Below, piece after piece: positions 25,502-36,919 of a stretch of 64,000 bases of DNA. Positions within the stretch are counted from its first letter, which is position 1. Every line of letters begins with the position of its first letter. Position numbers and translations under genes: made by a program. Source of the stretch: Piliocolobus tephrosceles (taxonomy: Eukaryota > Chordata > Mammalia > Primates > Cercopithecidae); NCBI RefSeq assembly GCF_002776525.5, contig NC_045436.1, forward strand, positions 161,869,937 through 161,933,936. Reading direction: 5' to 3'. The notes below the pieces were generated by a model. It made no database searches and was not told the DNA's origin. It was given only the letters and a program-made list of their open reading frames with translations.

Positions 25502-25546
25502 ATGGCAGGTGCCCCTCCCCCAGCCTCACTGCCACCTTGCTGTTAG
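25502..25546 (+). pseudogene. L1 ORF0 remnant, antisense in the L1 5' UTR
   Basis: ORF0 is a primate-specific short frame on the antisense strand of the L1 5' UTR, normally about 70 codons, driven by the antisense promoter. Here its ATG (25502) and first residues (Met-Ala-Gly-Ala-Pro-Pro-Pro) are kept, but a TAG at 25544-25546 ends it at codon 15. Further in the same frame, ORF0-like residues continue to about 25670. The presence of ORF0 supports assignment to the younger primate L1 lineages. Confidence 0.75.
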
Positions 25547-25957
25547 ATCTCAGACTGCTGTGCTAGCAATGAGGGAGGCTCCGTGGGCATGGGATCCGTC
25601 GAGCCAGGTGTGGGATATAATCTCCTGGTGTGCCATTTTGCTAAGACCTTTGGTAAAGCTCAGTGTTAGGGTGGGAGTGACCCAATTTTCCAGGTGTTGT
25701 GTGTCACGGTTTCCCTTGGCTAGGAAAAGGAATTCCCTTCCCCCTGGTGTTTCCTGGGTGAGGCGATGCCTTGCCCTGCTTTGGCTCTCACTCACTGGGC
25801 TGCACCCACTGTCCTGCAACGACTGTCCGACATGCCCCAGTGAGATGAACCCGGTACCTCAGTTGGAAATGCAGAAATCACCTGGCTTCTGTGTTGCTCA
25901 CGCTGGGAGCTGGAGGCTGGAGCTGTTCCTATTCGGCCATATTGGCACCCCCTTCCA

Positions 25958-26550
25958 TTTGTTTTTTTAGGTGGGATGGTGATGGTGGCAATAGGGATTT
26001 CAGAATTAATATTCATGAGTCTACTCCAAATAGCCATAGGTCATCCCTGATGGCCTTTGTTCTTCTAGCTCCAGAAAGTGTAAAGATATCCAGAGAGGCA
26101 GTCTTTTCTGGTTTTGTATCCTGGGCCATTTACTTTTGCCCCATTGAGAGATAGCTCACCAGACTGCCAGGTGACCCAGGTACTCTGGAGCTCAGCTATG
26201 ATTACTCCTAAATCAGAGCCACAAAGTTCCCAAAGCCTACATTTTTGGAAATAAATTTAGTGGAGTTTGTTTTATTAATATTTCCTAAATCAGAGGAGAT
26301 TAGAAAGCCACATATTTTAGCCCCACTTTCTGAAGGTTGGCACCACAGTGAGTTTTCAGTGACCTTAATCCATGTGACCCTTTTCATATTTGACTACATT
26401 TCCAAGCAGAGGCGGTAAAATATCTGTTGGAAGTTGATTCTACTATTGATGCTAAGAGGCAAAGTTAAAGTCCATTTGTTAAGGTCTGTTCTAGATTAGA
26501 TAAGCATACTGTATATACTGTATGTACTTCATGGAAACACATATGTAGCA
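25958..26550. other. Unassigned intergenic stretch
   Basis: Flank between the L1 5' end and the next Alu. No recognisable feature. Confidence 0.4.
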
Positions 26551-26562
26551 TGGAAAATATCT

Positions 26563-26878
26563 TTTTTTTTTCTTTTCTTTTCTTTTTTTTCTTTTTTTAA
26601 GACAGGGTCTCACTTCAGTGCCCAGGCTGGAGTGCAGTGGCACCATCTTGGCTTACTGAAATCTCTACCTCCTGGGTTCAAGTGATTCTCCTGCCTCAGC
26701 CTCCTGAGTAGCTGGGATTACAGGCGTGCACCACCATGCCAAGCTAATTTTTGTTTTTCAGTAGATACAGGTTTTCACCATGTCGACCAGGCTAGTCTTG
26801 ACTCCTGATTTCAAGTGATCCTCTCACCTTGACCTCCCAAAGCGCTGGGATTACAGGCATGAGCCACTGCATCCGGCT
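26563..26878 (-). mobile_element. Alu (AluJ/S-like, diverged), minus strand
   Basis: A long T/C-rich tail, then the Alu complement from AAGACAGGGTCTCAC to GCATCCGGCT. Flanks GGAAAATATCTT and GAAAAACATCTT look like a diverged target duplication. Confidence 0.94.
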
Positions 26879-26879
26879 G

Positions 26880-29065
26880 AAAAACATCTTTATAATAAGA
26901 TTTTTCATGTGGTCATAATATGTGTTTTACTCTGGCCTTTGTTTGGAATTGCTATCTTCAAAAGGAGTCTTCATTTCATTTAAAGAGAAGGGTGGCATTA
27001 TAATAAGTGTTTCTTCTCCTTGGGGATGTGCTTCAATGACCTGAATCAGACACCCCAAGTTAACTGTAAAGGTTGATCTGCAAAGAAAAGTGCACTCTTT
27101 TAAATGATGTGTCAGATCAAATTTAGAGACACTTGTTGTAAGGCTTCTTTTGATCAGAGCAGGGTGCCATGTGTTGGCTGTGCTCATCTTTGAGTCCTGC
27201 CTTTTCGTAATTTCCCTGGTGGTTTTAGCTGGATGTGTGTGGTGTTTTTATCTTCCTGCTGAACATGAAGCTGGGGTTCCCTTCTGATTTGTGAAGAGAC
27301 TACTAGATGTCTAAGTTATGCGACTGTTAGGTGCAAACAAAAACTGCTATTTTTCTGCATAGGCTGATCGTTAAGAACAACATTAAGAACAACAGTTTGA
27401 AGTCAAATAAGATTGTCTTGAAGTTTCTGGTCTCCCATTACAAGCTTTTTGTCTTTAGAAAACTTACTTCACCTCTCTCAACTTCAGTGATTTTATCCTT
27501 AGAATCAGATTAGTAATAATACTTACTCTTACTGTTAGTGTAAGGATTAAATGAGATAATCTACAGAACTACTCAGCACAGCATTTGGCATACAGTAAGC
27601 ATTCACTGAATGCTGGATGTTATTTCTGTATTACTATTTTTATTTTTATTCTAGCCCCCAAATCTGTGAACTATGAACTTAGAGAAGCAGAGAAGGCTGC
27701 ATTCATAAAGGTGAAGAAGAATAGGGAGACTAAAGAGGACCTGACTTCATTTTCCATTCCCTAGACTTGTTTATTACAGTTGTAGGTCACCATGGAAACT
27801 TTCAGGATTAAGATGGCATTATTGAGTTAAGCATTCAATGAACACCTCAGGGAAGGAAAGCCATAACATGTATGCATGCCGTAAGTAGTTTTCAAATGAA
27901 AGGGTCATCTGGGGGCGAAGAGTGGATGGCAGTTATTGACTTCCTCGTCTGACATCATTTCCAGAATCCACAGAGAATCAGGATCAAGAGTTGAAAGTGT
28001 GATCATGTCTCTGTGTTTGGCCTTTTGTGGACCATTCCATAAAGTTGTCAATAGCTATGGCCAGAATTTCAAAATGGGAAGCTGCTCTTTACATACCAGG
28101 GAGTAGGGCTTTCTGAAATAGATTCTGAAGTCGAAAAGAACTCTGAGTGTTTTCTGAGAAGGGTTGACCTCCTTTCATGCTACTTACTGTGAATTAAAGC
28201 TGCGAGGAAGAACTAGTTTGGGCATGTGGCACAGCACTTAGCGCCACCGCTGCCAGGGAACAAGATTTGTGTTTCTAAGGAGATACAACAAAAAGGAGAA
28301 TGCTTTAAGAGCCAGCGGCTGTCAGAGTGTAAAAGTATCTATGTTCAGAAAGGGAAATAGAAGCTGAATTAAGTAATTTTATACACACGTTACGGGGTGC
28401 CCTTCTGTGAGTAATTCTTAAATTCAAAAGCAAATAGTTGTGACCACAAAGGGCTTAGTACATCTCAGCTGATTTTAGCTCTCAGACTCAAACTGGATAT
28501 GATTGGTATTGACCTGCTCTGTGCATGTGATTTTAAGATGGTCTGACTCTTGTCTGTCATTCTGTTGGGTTGTATTAATAACAGGGGACAAAGGGTGAAA
28601 TAGTCCAATAAAGTTTTGAGCAGCCACTTGACAACGTATTCCAAATAAAAGAGAGGAGGAAAACCCTAGCTCTACCAGCTGGGACCATAAAACAGAGTCT
28701 TCTACACCCTCTTTAATGCCAATATTAACCAGTTTGCAAATGTTTAGTCAGTTACAGGTATGGATGGGTGTCCTGAATGGGTTCCTGGGATAAAGTATCA
28801 TCACAGAACAGAAATCACAGGGAGAGCGCACCACAGAAAAATTACAGTACTGCTATATTTACTTAGTGCCTCTGCACTAGGGTTTTATTTTCCACAGTTG
28901 GAAAGGGAACCACCTGTCTCAACTGCTGATGTCAGAGAGCTCCCTCGAGACACAGGGCTGCTGGAAGGCACATGATACTGTACATATTTGCTCTTACGTT
29001 CGTATCTGGCTAAGATTGGGTTTCAGATTTGTACCCTATTGTGGAGTTCATTTAGCAGTGACTCT
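26880..29065. other. Region upstream of exon 1b
   Basis: Only one repeat is recognised (MIR at about 27440-27625). The stretch 27630-29065 has no Alu or L1 and probably includes the alternative promoter. The transcription start of exon 1b cannot be read from the sequence. Confidence 0.5.
27440..27625 (+). mobile_element. MIR SINE
   Basis: MIR sense text: 'cttacttcacctctctcaac', 'taaggattaaatgagataat', 'ggcatacagtaagcattcac'. Confidence 0.8.
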
Positions 29066-29084
29066 CAGGTGCCCTCCCACGTCA
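29066..29084 (+). promoter_or_regulatory. E-box and CRE-like pair upstream of exon 1b
   Basis: An E-box, CAGGTG (29066-29071), is followed by CACGTCA (29078-29084), which on the minus strand reads TGACGTG, a variant CRE. Both lie 105-125 bp before the exon 1b start codon. The alternative promoter of muscle PGC-1alpha is described as using E-box and CREB/ATF inputs. The motifs are seen; the transcription start of exon 1b is not visible, so these could be promoter or leader. Confidence 0.45.
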
Positions 29085-29188
29085 CCATGCCCTTGTGAAT
29101 TAAAAAGTGGCCTGCCGAAGCCCTTGCTGTGAGTGTTCCCTCATCTCGCGATACCAGTATTTGCACTGCAGTAAAATGAATGACACAC

Positions 29189-29224
29189 ATGTTGGGGTTA
29201 TCATCTATGGATTCAGTTTTGAAA
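29189..29224 (+). CDS. PPARGC1A: PPARGC1A alternative first coding exon 1b (12 codons, phase 0)
   Basis: This short exon encodes MLGLSSMDSVLK and ends at a strong splice donor, AAA|GTGAGT, with the GT at 29225-29226. The rodent PGC-1alpha-b isoform is described as starting MLGLSSMDSILK from an exon about 13.7 kb upstream of exon 1a. Here the ATG lies 13,946 bp before the exon 1a ATG and one residue differs (Ile to Val at position 11). Joining to exon 2 keeps frame: AAA then TGT GCT GCT (Lys-Cys-Ala-Ala). The exon replaces the first 18 residues of PGC-1alpha, a transcriptional coactivator of mitochondrial and oxidative genes. The start is not certain: an in-frame ATG at 29180 would add Met-Thr-His, and a TGA directly before it (29177-29179) closes the frame upstream. 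In muscle this exon is known to be induced by exercise and beta-adrenergic signals. The family is also reported to make a shorter isoform c from this exon; I could not place its donor. Confidence 0.88.
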
Positions 29225-31065
29225 GTGAGTATCAGGAGGCATTATCTCTGTACCTAGGAGGCTTTATGCTATTGGTAGGTGGGGTTTTGTTTTATTTATA
29301 GTGATGAAGGCTTTTAAAGATACATATATGTGTGTATACCAGATGTGGAGATTTTGTATGTGGATTGCTAAACAGACAAAAAAATATTTAAAAAGAGAGA
29401 TAAGTATGTAGCATACTTCATTTTTTTTTTAAGCTATTCATTTGTCAGTGTGGAGAATTTGTTGCAGAGTGAATAAAATGCCTAATTTGGAAAGACTGGA
29501 TATTATGACCATGCATTTCAAGTGATCTAGTGCATTCTTTTTAGTTTTTATTTTTATTTTTAAAGATTTTTAGAGTCGTGTAATCCACTTGCTCCAGTTT
29601 TCTGGAAGAGAATTCGGCGTTTTAAATGTAGCTCCTTAAGAAAATGTGAGGACCACCGTGTTGCACGACTCCAGGCACTCATAGTCAAGAACTCACACTT
29701 AAACGATGCTGCTGGCTATGTGTGCAATCTCCAGAAATATGATGCCCTCAACATTACTCAAATGTGATGTAAAAGTAGAGTTGTTACCAACAATTGCAGG
29801 AGGCTTGCTGTTAGTGAAGTTGTTCATTATTTTAATAATGCCATGCATCTCCATTTAAATATCTTCACCAACTGCAAATTATATGGTTATTACACAAAAT
29901 AGGTGGAAAACAGAGTCTGAGGGTGTAAATTACATTCTTGGGCCACATCAAATCAATTTCCTTTTAGGGATAAGAACCCGAGTTCTTAATTCCCAGCCGT
30001 CCTATGATGCACACCTTCAATTAAATTTATATTTGAAATGATGCTTGATGTTTTTTTCTCAAGTCCTAAAAATAGAGTAAATAGGATGGGCTAAGACCCC
30101 TTGGTTCATCTAATCTTCTCCCCAGTGTAGGATTTTCCTATGAACCATTAAAAGTGTTATAATATATGATTGATATTAATTAGTTTTCTGTAAAGTACTG
30201 CACTCCTTAACATGAACTGAACTAGAAATAAATATATTACCATGAATTAAGATTTTATTGGTTGCAAAGAAGAATTGGATGAAGGCACCTATGTGAAATC
30301 CTAAGTACAGGCATCAAATTGAATTAATGCCAGCACTGCCTTGAGATTAATTTGAGTACTGAATAAGAAATAGCATACCATAACATAACTGTGTTTACTG
30401 AATCATTCTTGGCATCAAAAACTAAAGCTACATTATAAATGCAACAACAGGCTTTTCTCCCTTGGAAGAGAGAGGCGGGTGCATTTTGTAATCAAAGTGA
30501 ATGTTACCCTCTGAAAAATGCCTCTCATCCCTAGGAAGGAAACAGCCTTCTTGAGAACCCTGCATCCTTGTATATATCTCAGACTTTGCATACTTGGTGT
30601 TGCTCTGGCCATCTTCTGCATCCTAGAGTATGGTCAGCTCTATTTTCCACTCACTGTATATATTTTCATCTTATTACTCTGTATATGTTTTGCAAAAGAT
30701 GTGGAGGGTGCTGAAAAGTTTTATGGGATTGCCCTAGGGATGTTCTAGAAGGGATTGCTGATTTTATAGGGAGAATGGATTGTACAGCTTTCAATACAGG
30801 GCCATGCAGACTGAGGCCTGCAAAGTCCTGAGGATCACTTTTTACAGATTGTGATGTGAGTAGCACCCCCTGGAGTTGTACATTGCTGCGGCTCTGCTCT
30901 ACTTTCCCTTAATGATCCTGAAATTTCCTGATTTTATAAATTTTATATGCATCTATGATATAGGTTACTTGCAGACCAAATGCAAAACTTTAAAGTTTAA
31001 AGTTAAATAGGAATACTAGGCACATCACACATCTAATTTTAAATTGTATAGTAACTACATTTTTA

Positions 31066-31376
31066 TTTATTTTTTTTATTTTATTTTATTTTTGAGACGG
31101 AGTCTTGCTCTGTCACCCAGGCTGGAGTGCAGTGGCCAGATCTCAGCTCACTGCAAGCTCCACCTCCCGGGTTCCCGCCATTCTCCTGCCTCAGCCTCCG
31201 GAGTAGCTGGGACTACAGGCGCCCGCCACCTCGCCCGGCTAGATTTTTGTATTTTTTTAGTAGAGACGGGGTTTCACCATGTTAGCCAGGATGGTCTCGA
31301 TCTCCTGACCTCGTGATCCGCCCGTCTCGGCCTCCCAAAGTGCTGGGATTACAGGCTTGAGCCACCGCGCCGGGCC
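31066..31376 (-). mobile_element. AluY, cercopithecoid (AluYRa-like) type, with 16-bp target duplication
   Basis: Nearly undiverged Alu in complement. It is flanked by the perfect duplication AGTAACTACATTTTTA at 31050-31065 and 31377-31392. On the Alu strand it reads GGCTCAAGCCTGTAATCC, GAGACGGGCGG and CTAGCCGGGCGAGGTGGCGG, variants typical of young Old World monkey AluY and unlike human AluY. It interrupts an older element. Confidence 0.95.
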
Positions 31377-31392
31377 AGTAACTACATTTTTA

Positions 31393-31625
31393 AAAAGGTA
31401 AATTTAATTTTGAAGTCTTTGAGTTACTATATTCAAAATATTATATTGACAAATGACTGTAAGTTATTAATGAAATATTTTACATTCTATTTTTCACATT
31501 CAGATTGAAATTCCAGGTATATTTTATATCTATAGAAGTCTCAATTTTTGTGTGGACACATTTTAAGTTCTCAGTAGCCATATATGTGGCTAGTGGCTAC
31601 TGCATTGGCTGGCATAGTTTTGGAC
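31393..31625 (+). mobile_element. Old medium-reiteration element, family uncertain
   Basis: The end 'agccatatatgtggctagtg' matches a widespread mammalian repeat ending that I know but cannot name with certainty; it is probably a DNA transposon remnant. The AluY at 31066-31376 appears to have inserted at or in its left part. Confidence 0.45.
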
Positions 31626-31996
31626 TTAGATAGCAACTTGCCAGCATTTTACTACACAGAAAATTGCTTTAAAGAAAAAAAAATACCTTAAATGTCAAAG
31701 ATAAAATATAACATATCCTTTATGTCATTTATCAATTTAAGAAGCGATTATGTGATTGATCACAAATTTGCAAGAAGTGTGAATGCTAAGACAATTTAGT
31801 TGATAGGCCGCTGGTGGCACAATGAACTTTATATTGAATTGTTTTGTTCCTGTGGCTTTGTTTTCCATTCTTCCCTCTGTGTGTATTTCAGATATCATCA
31901 TTTAAAACACAATTTGATACTTTGTGGTTCCTCTCATTGTCCCAAAGTCATGCTTTCTTGTCAGTTTTCATGCACCATATGAATGTCTTATTTCTT

Positions 31997-32291
31997 TTTT
32001 GTTTGTTTGTTTGAGACGGAGTTTTACTCCGTTGCCCAGGCTGGAGTGCAGTGGTACAATCTCGGCTCACTGCAAGCTCTGCCTCCCACATTCAAGCGAC
32101 TCTCCTGCCTCAGCCTCCCAAGTAGCTGGGACTACAGGCCCCTGCCACCATGCCCAGCTAATTTTTGTATTTTTAATAGAGACCAGGTTTCATCATATTG
32201 GTCAGGCTGGTCTCGAACTCCTGACATCAGATCTACCCACCTCAGCCTCCCAAACTGTTGGGATTGTAGGCGTGAGCCACCACACCCAGCT
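31997..32291 (-). mobile_element. Alu (AluS-like), minus strand
   Basis: A (GTTT)n tail then GAGACGGAGTTTTACTCCG and a full Alu complement ending CACACCCAGCT. Confidence 0.95.
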
Positions 32292-32674
32292 GGATTTCTT
32301 AACAGAGAAATTCTTGAAAGACTTTTGGCTCAAATAACATTGTGGCCAGCTTAATGGAAACAAAAATTGTTTTCTCCACTTGCTGCTTCTGGTCTCTTTA
32401 GAGGTAGTGCCAGCTCAAGACTGGTATGAGGCTGGTTTTTCCTTTTGTTTAGGTAAGTAGAGAAACAAACAACCACCTGGCAATCCTACAACTTGTGATA
32501 ACACTGTCCCTCATAGAAAGTCAACTTACTACAGGACTTAAAGAGAACGTCTGATGTGCTTGGTTTCCAAATCTTTATTTTTCTTAGGTGAGGAAGGCAG
32601 GTGAAGAGCAAACACTTGCATCTACTCTAATGTTGCTTGATTTTACATTGAGTCTTAAGTAGTCAAACATGAAT

Positions 32675-32895
32675 GGCAGGCATCATTATTGAGTAGCCAT
32701 TGTATGCCAAGCACTTGGCTTATACTCATTTTCTTTAACCTTAACATGAGCCATGTAAAATAGGCATTTATATTTCCATTTTTGTAAATGAAGTGCTTGA
32801 GGTTCAGATAGCTTAGGTGACGTCTTGAGTTCCTACAGGTAGATCGTAAGTAACAGATCTACATTGTCTGACTCCAAAGTCCATGCTCTCAGAGA
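32675..32895 (-). mobile_element. MIR SINE
   Basis: MIR complement: 'tatgccaagcacttggctta', 'tttgtaaatgaagtgcttga', 'ctgactccaaagtccatgct'. A second, weaker MIR-like piece lies at about 33035-33160. Confidence 0.75.
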
Positions 32896-33254
32896 AGAGG
32901 GACACATTTTCCGAGCAAGTCAGTGGCACCGTTCAATAATGAGTTTTGAACCAAGAGAAAAGACTAACATTTTAGAGTTGTAATGTTCTTTCACTTCACT
33001 TATTCAAGAAATAAATACAGAGAATATGTAATACCATTTCATTTCTTGATAGAAGAGGAAATAGATTAAGAAAGTTAAAGTGGCTTTGTCCAGGGTCAGA
33101 CAAACAAACCTAGACATCAAGTCCTTTGAGTCCTGCTCCAAGGCTGTTTGTCTGAGTGGTTTAAGGGTCCCTTTAAGGAGGTAAGTTGGACATTGGGAAT
33201 TTTTTTTGTGACAGGATGCAAACTTCAAAAATGTGTGGTACAGAAACATTTATT

Positions 33255-33650
33255 TCTCTTTCTTTTCTATGCATTTTAAACTTCTTATCAAAGTATATGA
33301 TATTGAAAAGTACACATACCATAAGAGTTTAGCTCAGTGAATTTTCAGTAACAATGTACCCATGTAACCAGCACAGACAGCAAGAAAGAAACCCTAACTA
33401 ACTTCCTGGGGCCTCTTCCCGCTTGACTGTGGTGCTCCCTGCCCTGCCCCAAACCACTACCCAGGGCAACCTCTCACCTGATTTGCAGCCACCTAGGTTA
33501 AATATCTGTTTCTGTGCTTTATAGAAATGGAATCATAACGTATGCACCTTTCATGTGTGTCTGGCTTCTTTTGCTTCACATTACATTTCTGGGATTTATC
33601 TACATTTTGGTGTGTAGCAGAAGTTCATTAATTCTCATTGATATATTTGG
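33255..33650 (-). mobile_element. Old L1 (L1M) fragment
   Basis: Diverged L1M complement: 'gtgaattttcagtaacaatg', 'aaccactacccagggcaacc', 'atagaaatggaatcataacg', then 'tctggcttcttttgcttcac'. Confidence 0.7.
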
Positions 33651-34074
33651 CCATACTTTCAAGTATAAAATCCCTAACAAACATAATACTGTAAATGGAA
33701 TGAATAGGTTTATTTCATATTAATTACTGTTTAAATTGCTTTTTTCCTAGAAAATTATTAGCTATAGTTTTGTGTGATTTGGGCTAAAACAAAATAACAA
33801 AGCTGAAATATGGTGCATCAGCAGTTACAAAGCATAACACAACGCAGGATATCACCCCTGTCCTGTGGTTTTTACGTAATATGTCACATTGAATGATGTC
33901 ATAGAGAAGACAAAGAGAGCACACAAGCTGAACATACCCACAGGAGAGCCCTGGGTAGGCGTTCCCACTTAGTGGCTTTGTATGGCTGTGCAAAATGTTA
34001 GGTGTGGCCCATTTTTAGGTGGCCTGCATGCAAATGGATCTACTAACATGGGTAGTAGAAATTTCCACCTCAGG

Positions 34075-34360
34075 GGCTAGGCGCGGTGGCTCACACCTGT
34101 AATCCCAGCACTTTGGGAGGCCAAGGGAGGCGGATCATCAGGTCAGGAGTTTGAGACCAGCCTGAACAACATGGTGAAAACCCATCTCTACTAAAAATAC
34201 ACACAAAAAAAGTTAGCCAGACGTCATGGCGCATGCCTGTAATCCCAGCTACTCAGGAGGCTGAAGTGGGAGAATAGCTTGAACCCGGGAGGCAGAGGTT
34301 GCAGTGAGCTGAGATTGCACCACTGCATTTCAGCCTGGGCAAAAGAAAAAAAAAAAAAAG
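34075..34360 (+). mobile_element. Alu (AluS-like) with 11-bp target duplication
   Basis: Full dimer and A-tail, flanked by TCCACCTCAGG at 34064-34074 and 34361-34371. Confidence 0.96.
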
Positions 34361-34371
34361 TCCACCTCAGG

Positions 34372-35720
34372 AATTGTTAAAGATTTTTTTTGTTTTGTTT
34401 TGAAAAGAGGTAGGGAAAGAATTTACTCTGATCATCTGCTCGGCACAAAATACTATCTGGACCCTTTAAAGAATAATAGAGGTTTTGGCTTGTTTAAAAT
34501 GGGTCTCTTGTCAACCTCTTTTTGCAGATTGTCTCACAGGCACAGAATCAAGGTTTCTTATGTTAGTTTTCTTATTACTTCTTCTTCCTAGTTGCAGGAA
34601 AATGTGAATGTAATGCCAGTGAATACTACTAGTGAGAACCCAGCATCATGTGAGAATAGCTGGAGGTTTATCAAGCCATTGTCCTGACTGAGGTTTATCA
34701 TTTACCTGGTCATATTTTCCTTACTCCTATGTCATCAGTGCTCCCTCTCTGAATTTTCTGGTGGAGAAGTTAGTTTTCCTATGACTGATTCATTCACTCA
34801 ACCTTAAAGGAAAACCTCCAAGCTGGTTGGTCTTAGATGGCACCAAAGCATACATCTTCTGTCTCTCACTCAATAGGGTTGTATGTACAAAGGAAACAGT
34901 TGAAAAGGAAACGCTATCCTGTGATATGGCCTTGGTTTAATACATTTGCTAATACTGTTATGGTAAAATATTAGGCATATGACCTTTTTTCCTCCCTCCA
35001 CACCCTACATTAATATCTCAGCTCATCCCTTCTAAATTAAAAATATGTACAATCTTTTACCAAATATAATGAGCTTTTTATTTAAGGAGGGTCTTCTGGT
35101 ATTAGGCGGAAAGGATGTTACTTTAAACTCTCATTTCCTTAGCTGCTGTAGGCCTTATTCTTATGTACAAAACCCTGAATATAATATCTACCCTCCTTTC
35201 TAAATCTTCTCTCTCTGGGTGACACTATTTCTAAATCACATGTAGTGACTACCACATCAGTTGTGTGGTTTTCACACTTGCTGTGCATGCAGGGACTCGG
35301 TCTTACATATGACTCGTGCTACTTTCCAGAATTAATGATAAACAAGATGAAAACCGGCTGCTTCTCTGGGCAGCTACCTGAACTTTGTAAGAAACACGGG
35401 TCTCTAGGAAGCTGAGCTTCTCAGAGCCAATACCCGTGGTTGAAAGTATTATATTTCACAAGTTCTCTGGTATTCTTTTTCTAGAATGGTTGAGTGGTTA
35501 AATATCTGTATTGCAAGGAAAATGATGAAGCTGTGCTCTTTCAGCAACACTGAGCACCAGTTGCCTTTCTTGTACATCATCTCTGATTTCCAGTGTCTTT
35601 GTGAAACGAGACATTTGGATTCACCCTGTGCAAAGAAGGCTTCCTGAGTTGTCTGTCTCTGTCAAGACAGGCACATCACTGCATTTTAGATCTGGCAAAG
35701 ATCTTTGATTTAATTGAATC
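34372..35720. other. Unassigned stretch between the two promoters
   Basis: Single-copy-looking; no features recognised. Confidence 0.4.
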
Positions 35721-35724
35721 TGAC

Positions 35725-35860
35725 CATCTTTGTTGACAGATAAGGAAACCGAAGCTCAATATCATTACATGAACCACCCAAAGTCGAATTGCTGGCAAGT
35801 GACATAGCTGAATGAGGGCCATGTTCTTCTTATCTTGCATTTTCCTTTCATTTTGGGCTA
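35725..35860 (-). mobile_element. MIR SINE, diverged
   Basis: Contains 'acagataaggaaaccgaagc' and a decayed MIR complement after it. Confidence 0.55.
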
Positions 35861-36915
35861 AATCAAGAGCCTCAAAGTGACTCCACCTGTCAGGTAGACT
35901 TGAGCCTCCAGTACTCACCTTAAATCTCGTAAGGCTGGCTGACTTTGGTTTCAACCTCATTACCCCTCTTCTTACAAACATTCTTAATAGTCAAAATAAT
36001 GAACACTCATGTATAGGAAGAATGATCTGCAGAAAAGGCCAAGGAAACTGTGAGAACATGAAATCAAATTGGCTGATATAAAGCTTTCATTCCTATGAAT
36101 ATAGTTGACCTTCCAGGGGAAAGAAAGTGGGTTTTCCCCTCTTGTGATACTTGAGAAGCCAAAAGTGAGCTTTCTGCCCAAGCACTGGGCTGCAAAATGG
36201 CAGCATTTACACAGATTGTTTCACATTTAGGGATGGGCTGTGTTCCAGAAGTTTACTTGCATGTCACTGGGTTGAAAGTGGGGCTGCATTTTCCTGGTCA
36301 AATCAATTTCAATCATCTTCAATGGAAGCCATGTCTCTAAACACTCTTCCCATAAGCCTTTGCTGGTGGCCCCTCCTTTTTTCCCCAGTTAGTTGGTAGA
36401 CCCTCTTCTTGAGAATTATTCTTACCAGTTTATTCAAACCATTCTTGAAAATATTTACTATTATATAAATGAATGAAGTTTCTTTAACCCCACCTGGGCT
36501 AATTAAGATTTTTGAAGAGAAAATTGACTTAACAATTAAATTTCAGGTTGAGAAACAAAGGGAAGATGGTAGTGGTGTCTGGGGGACAGTGGTTTTGGTC
36601 TACCTCTGAGGCAAGCTAATAGGAGTTGATAGCTTCCTTCTCTCCATAATTCTGGGATTTCTAAGTATCTTGGACACTAACTTCCCTCAGTGTTGCTCAT
36701 GAGCTTTGCATCCTAAGTGGAGTAGTTGTTTGACTTGTTATGACAGGCAGAAATGGCTTCATTTTAAATATATGATGAATATTTGAGATACAATATTGGG
36801 CATCAGGGGCTATTTCTATCTGCTACATTCCCTGTATGTTAAGCAGGCATGGCTTTAGTACTGAATCTCTCTGTTCCTCTCAAAACTGAATAATTCTTCT
36901 TCTTCTGAATATGAA
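35861..36915. other. Unassigned stretch
   Basis: Nothing recognised. Confidence 0.4.
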
Positions 36916-36919
36916 AGTC

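Larger units (their letters stand above)
19936..25957 (-). mobile_element. Near full-length primate LINE-1 (L1PA class), broken
   Basis: On the minus strand all L1 parts are present in order: 5' UTR (about 25957-25056, with the conserved start region reading GGCCGAATAGGAACAGCTCC on the minus strand), ORF1, a 63-bp spacer, ORF2, 3' UTR and a (TAAA)n-like tail at about 19936-19965. The length of about 6.02 kb is that of a complete element. Both ORFs carry frameshifts or stops, so it cannot move by itself. I could not define target-site duplications with confidence. It lies about 3.2 kb upstream of exon 1b, in opposite orientation to PPARGC1A. Confidence 0.95.

Noticed and set aside
25019..25970. 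157- and 175-codon plus-strand frames
   Set aside because: They are antisense readings of the L1 ORF1 start and 5' UTR, not genes. Only the ORF0 remnant in another frame has biological precedent.
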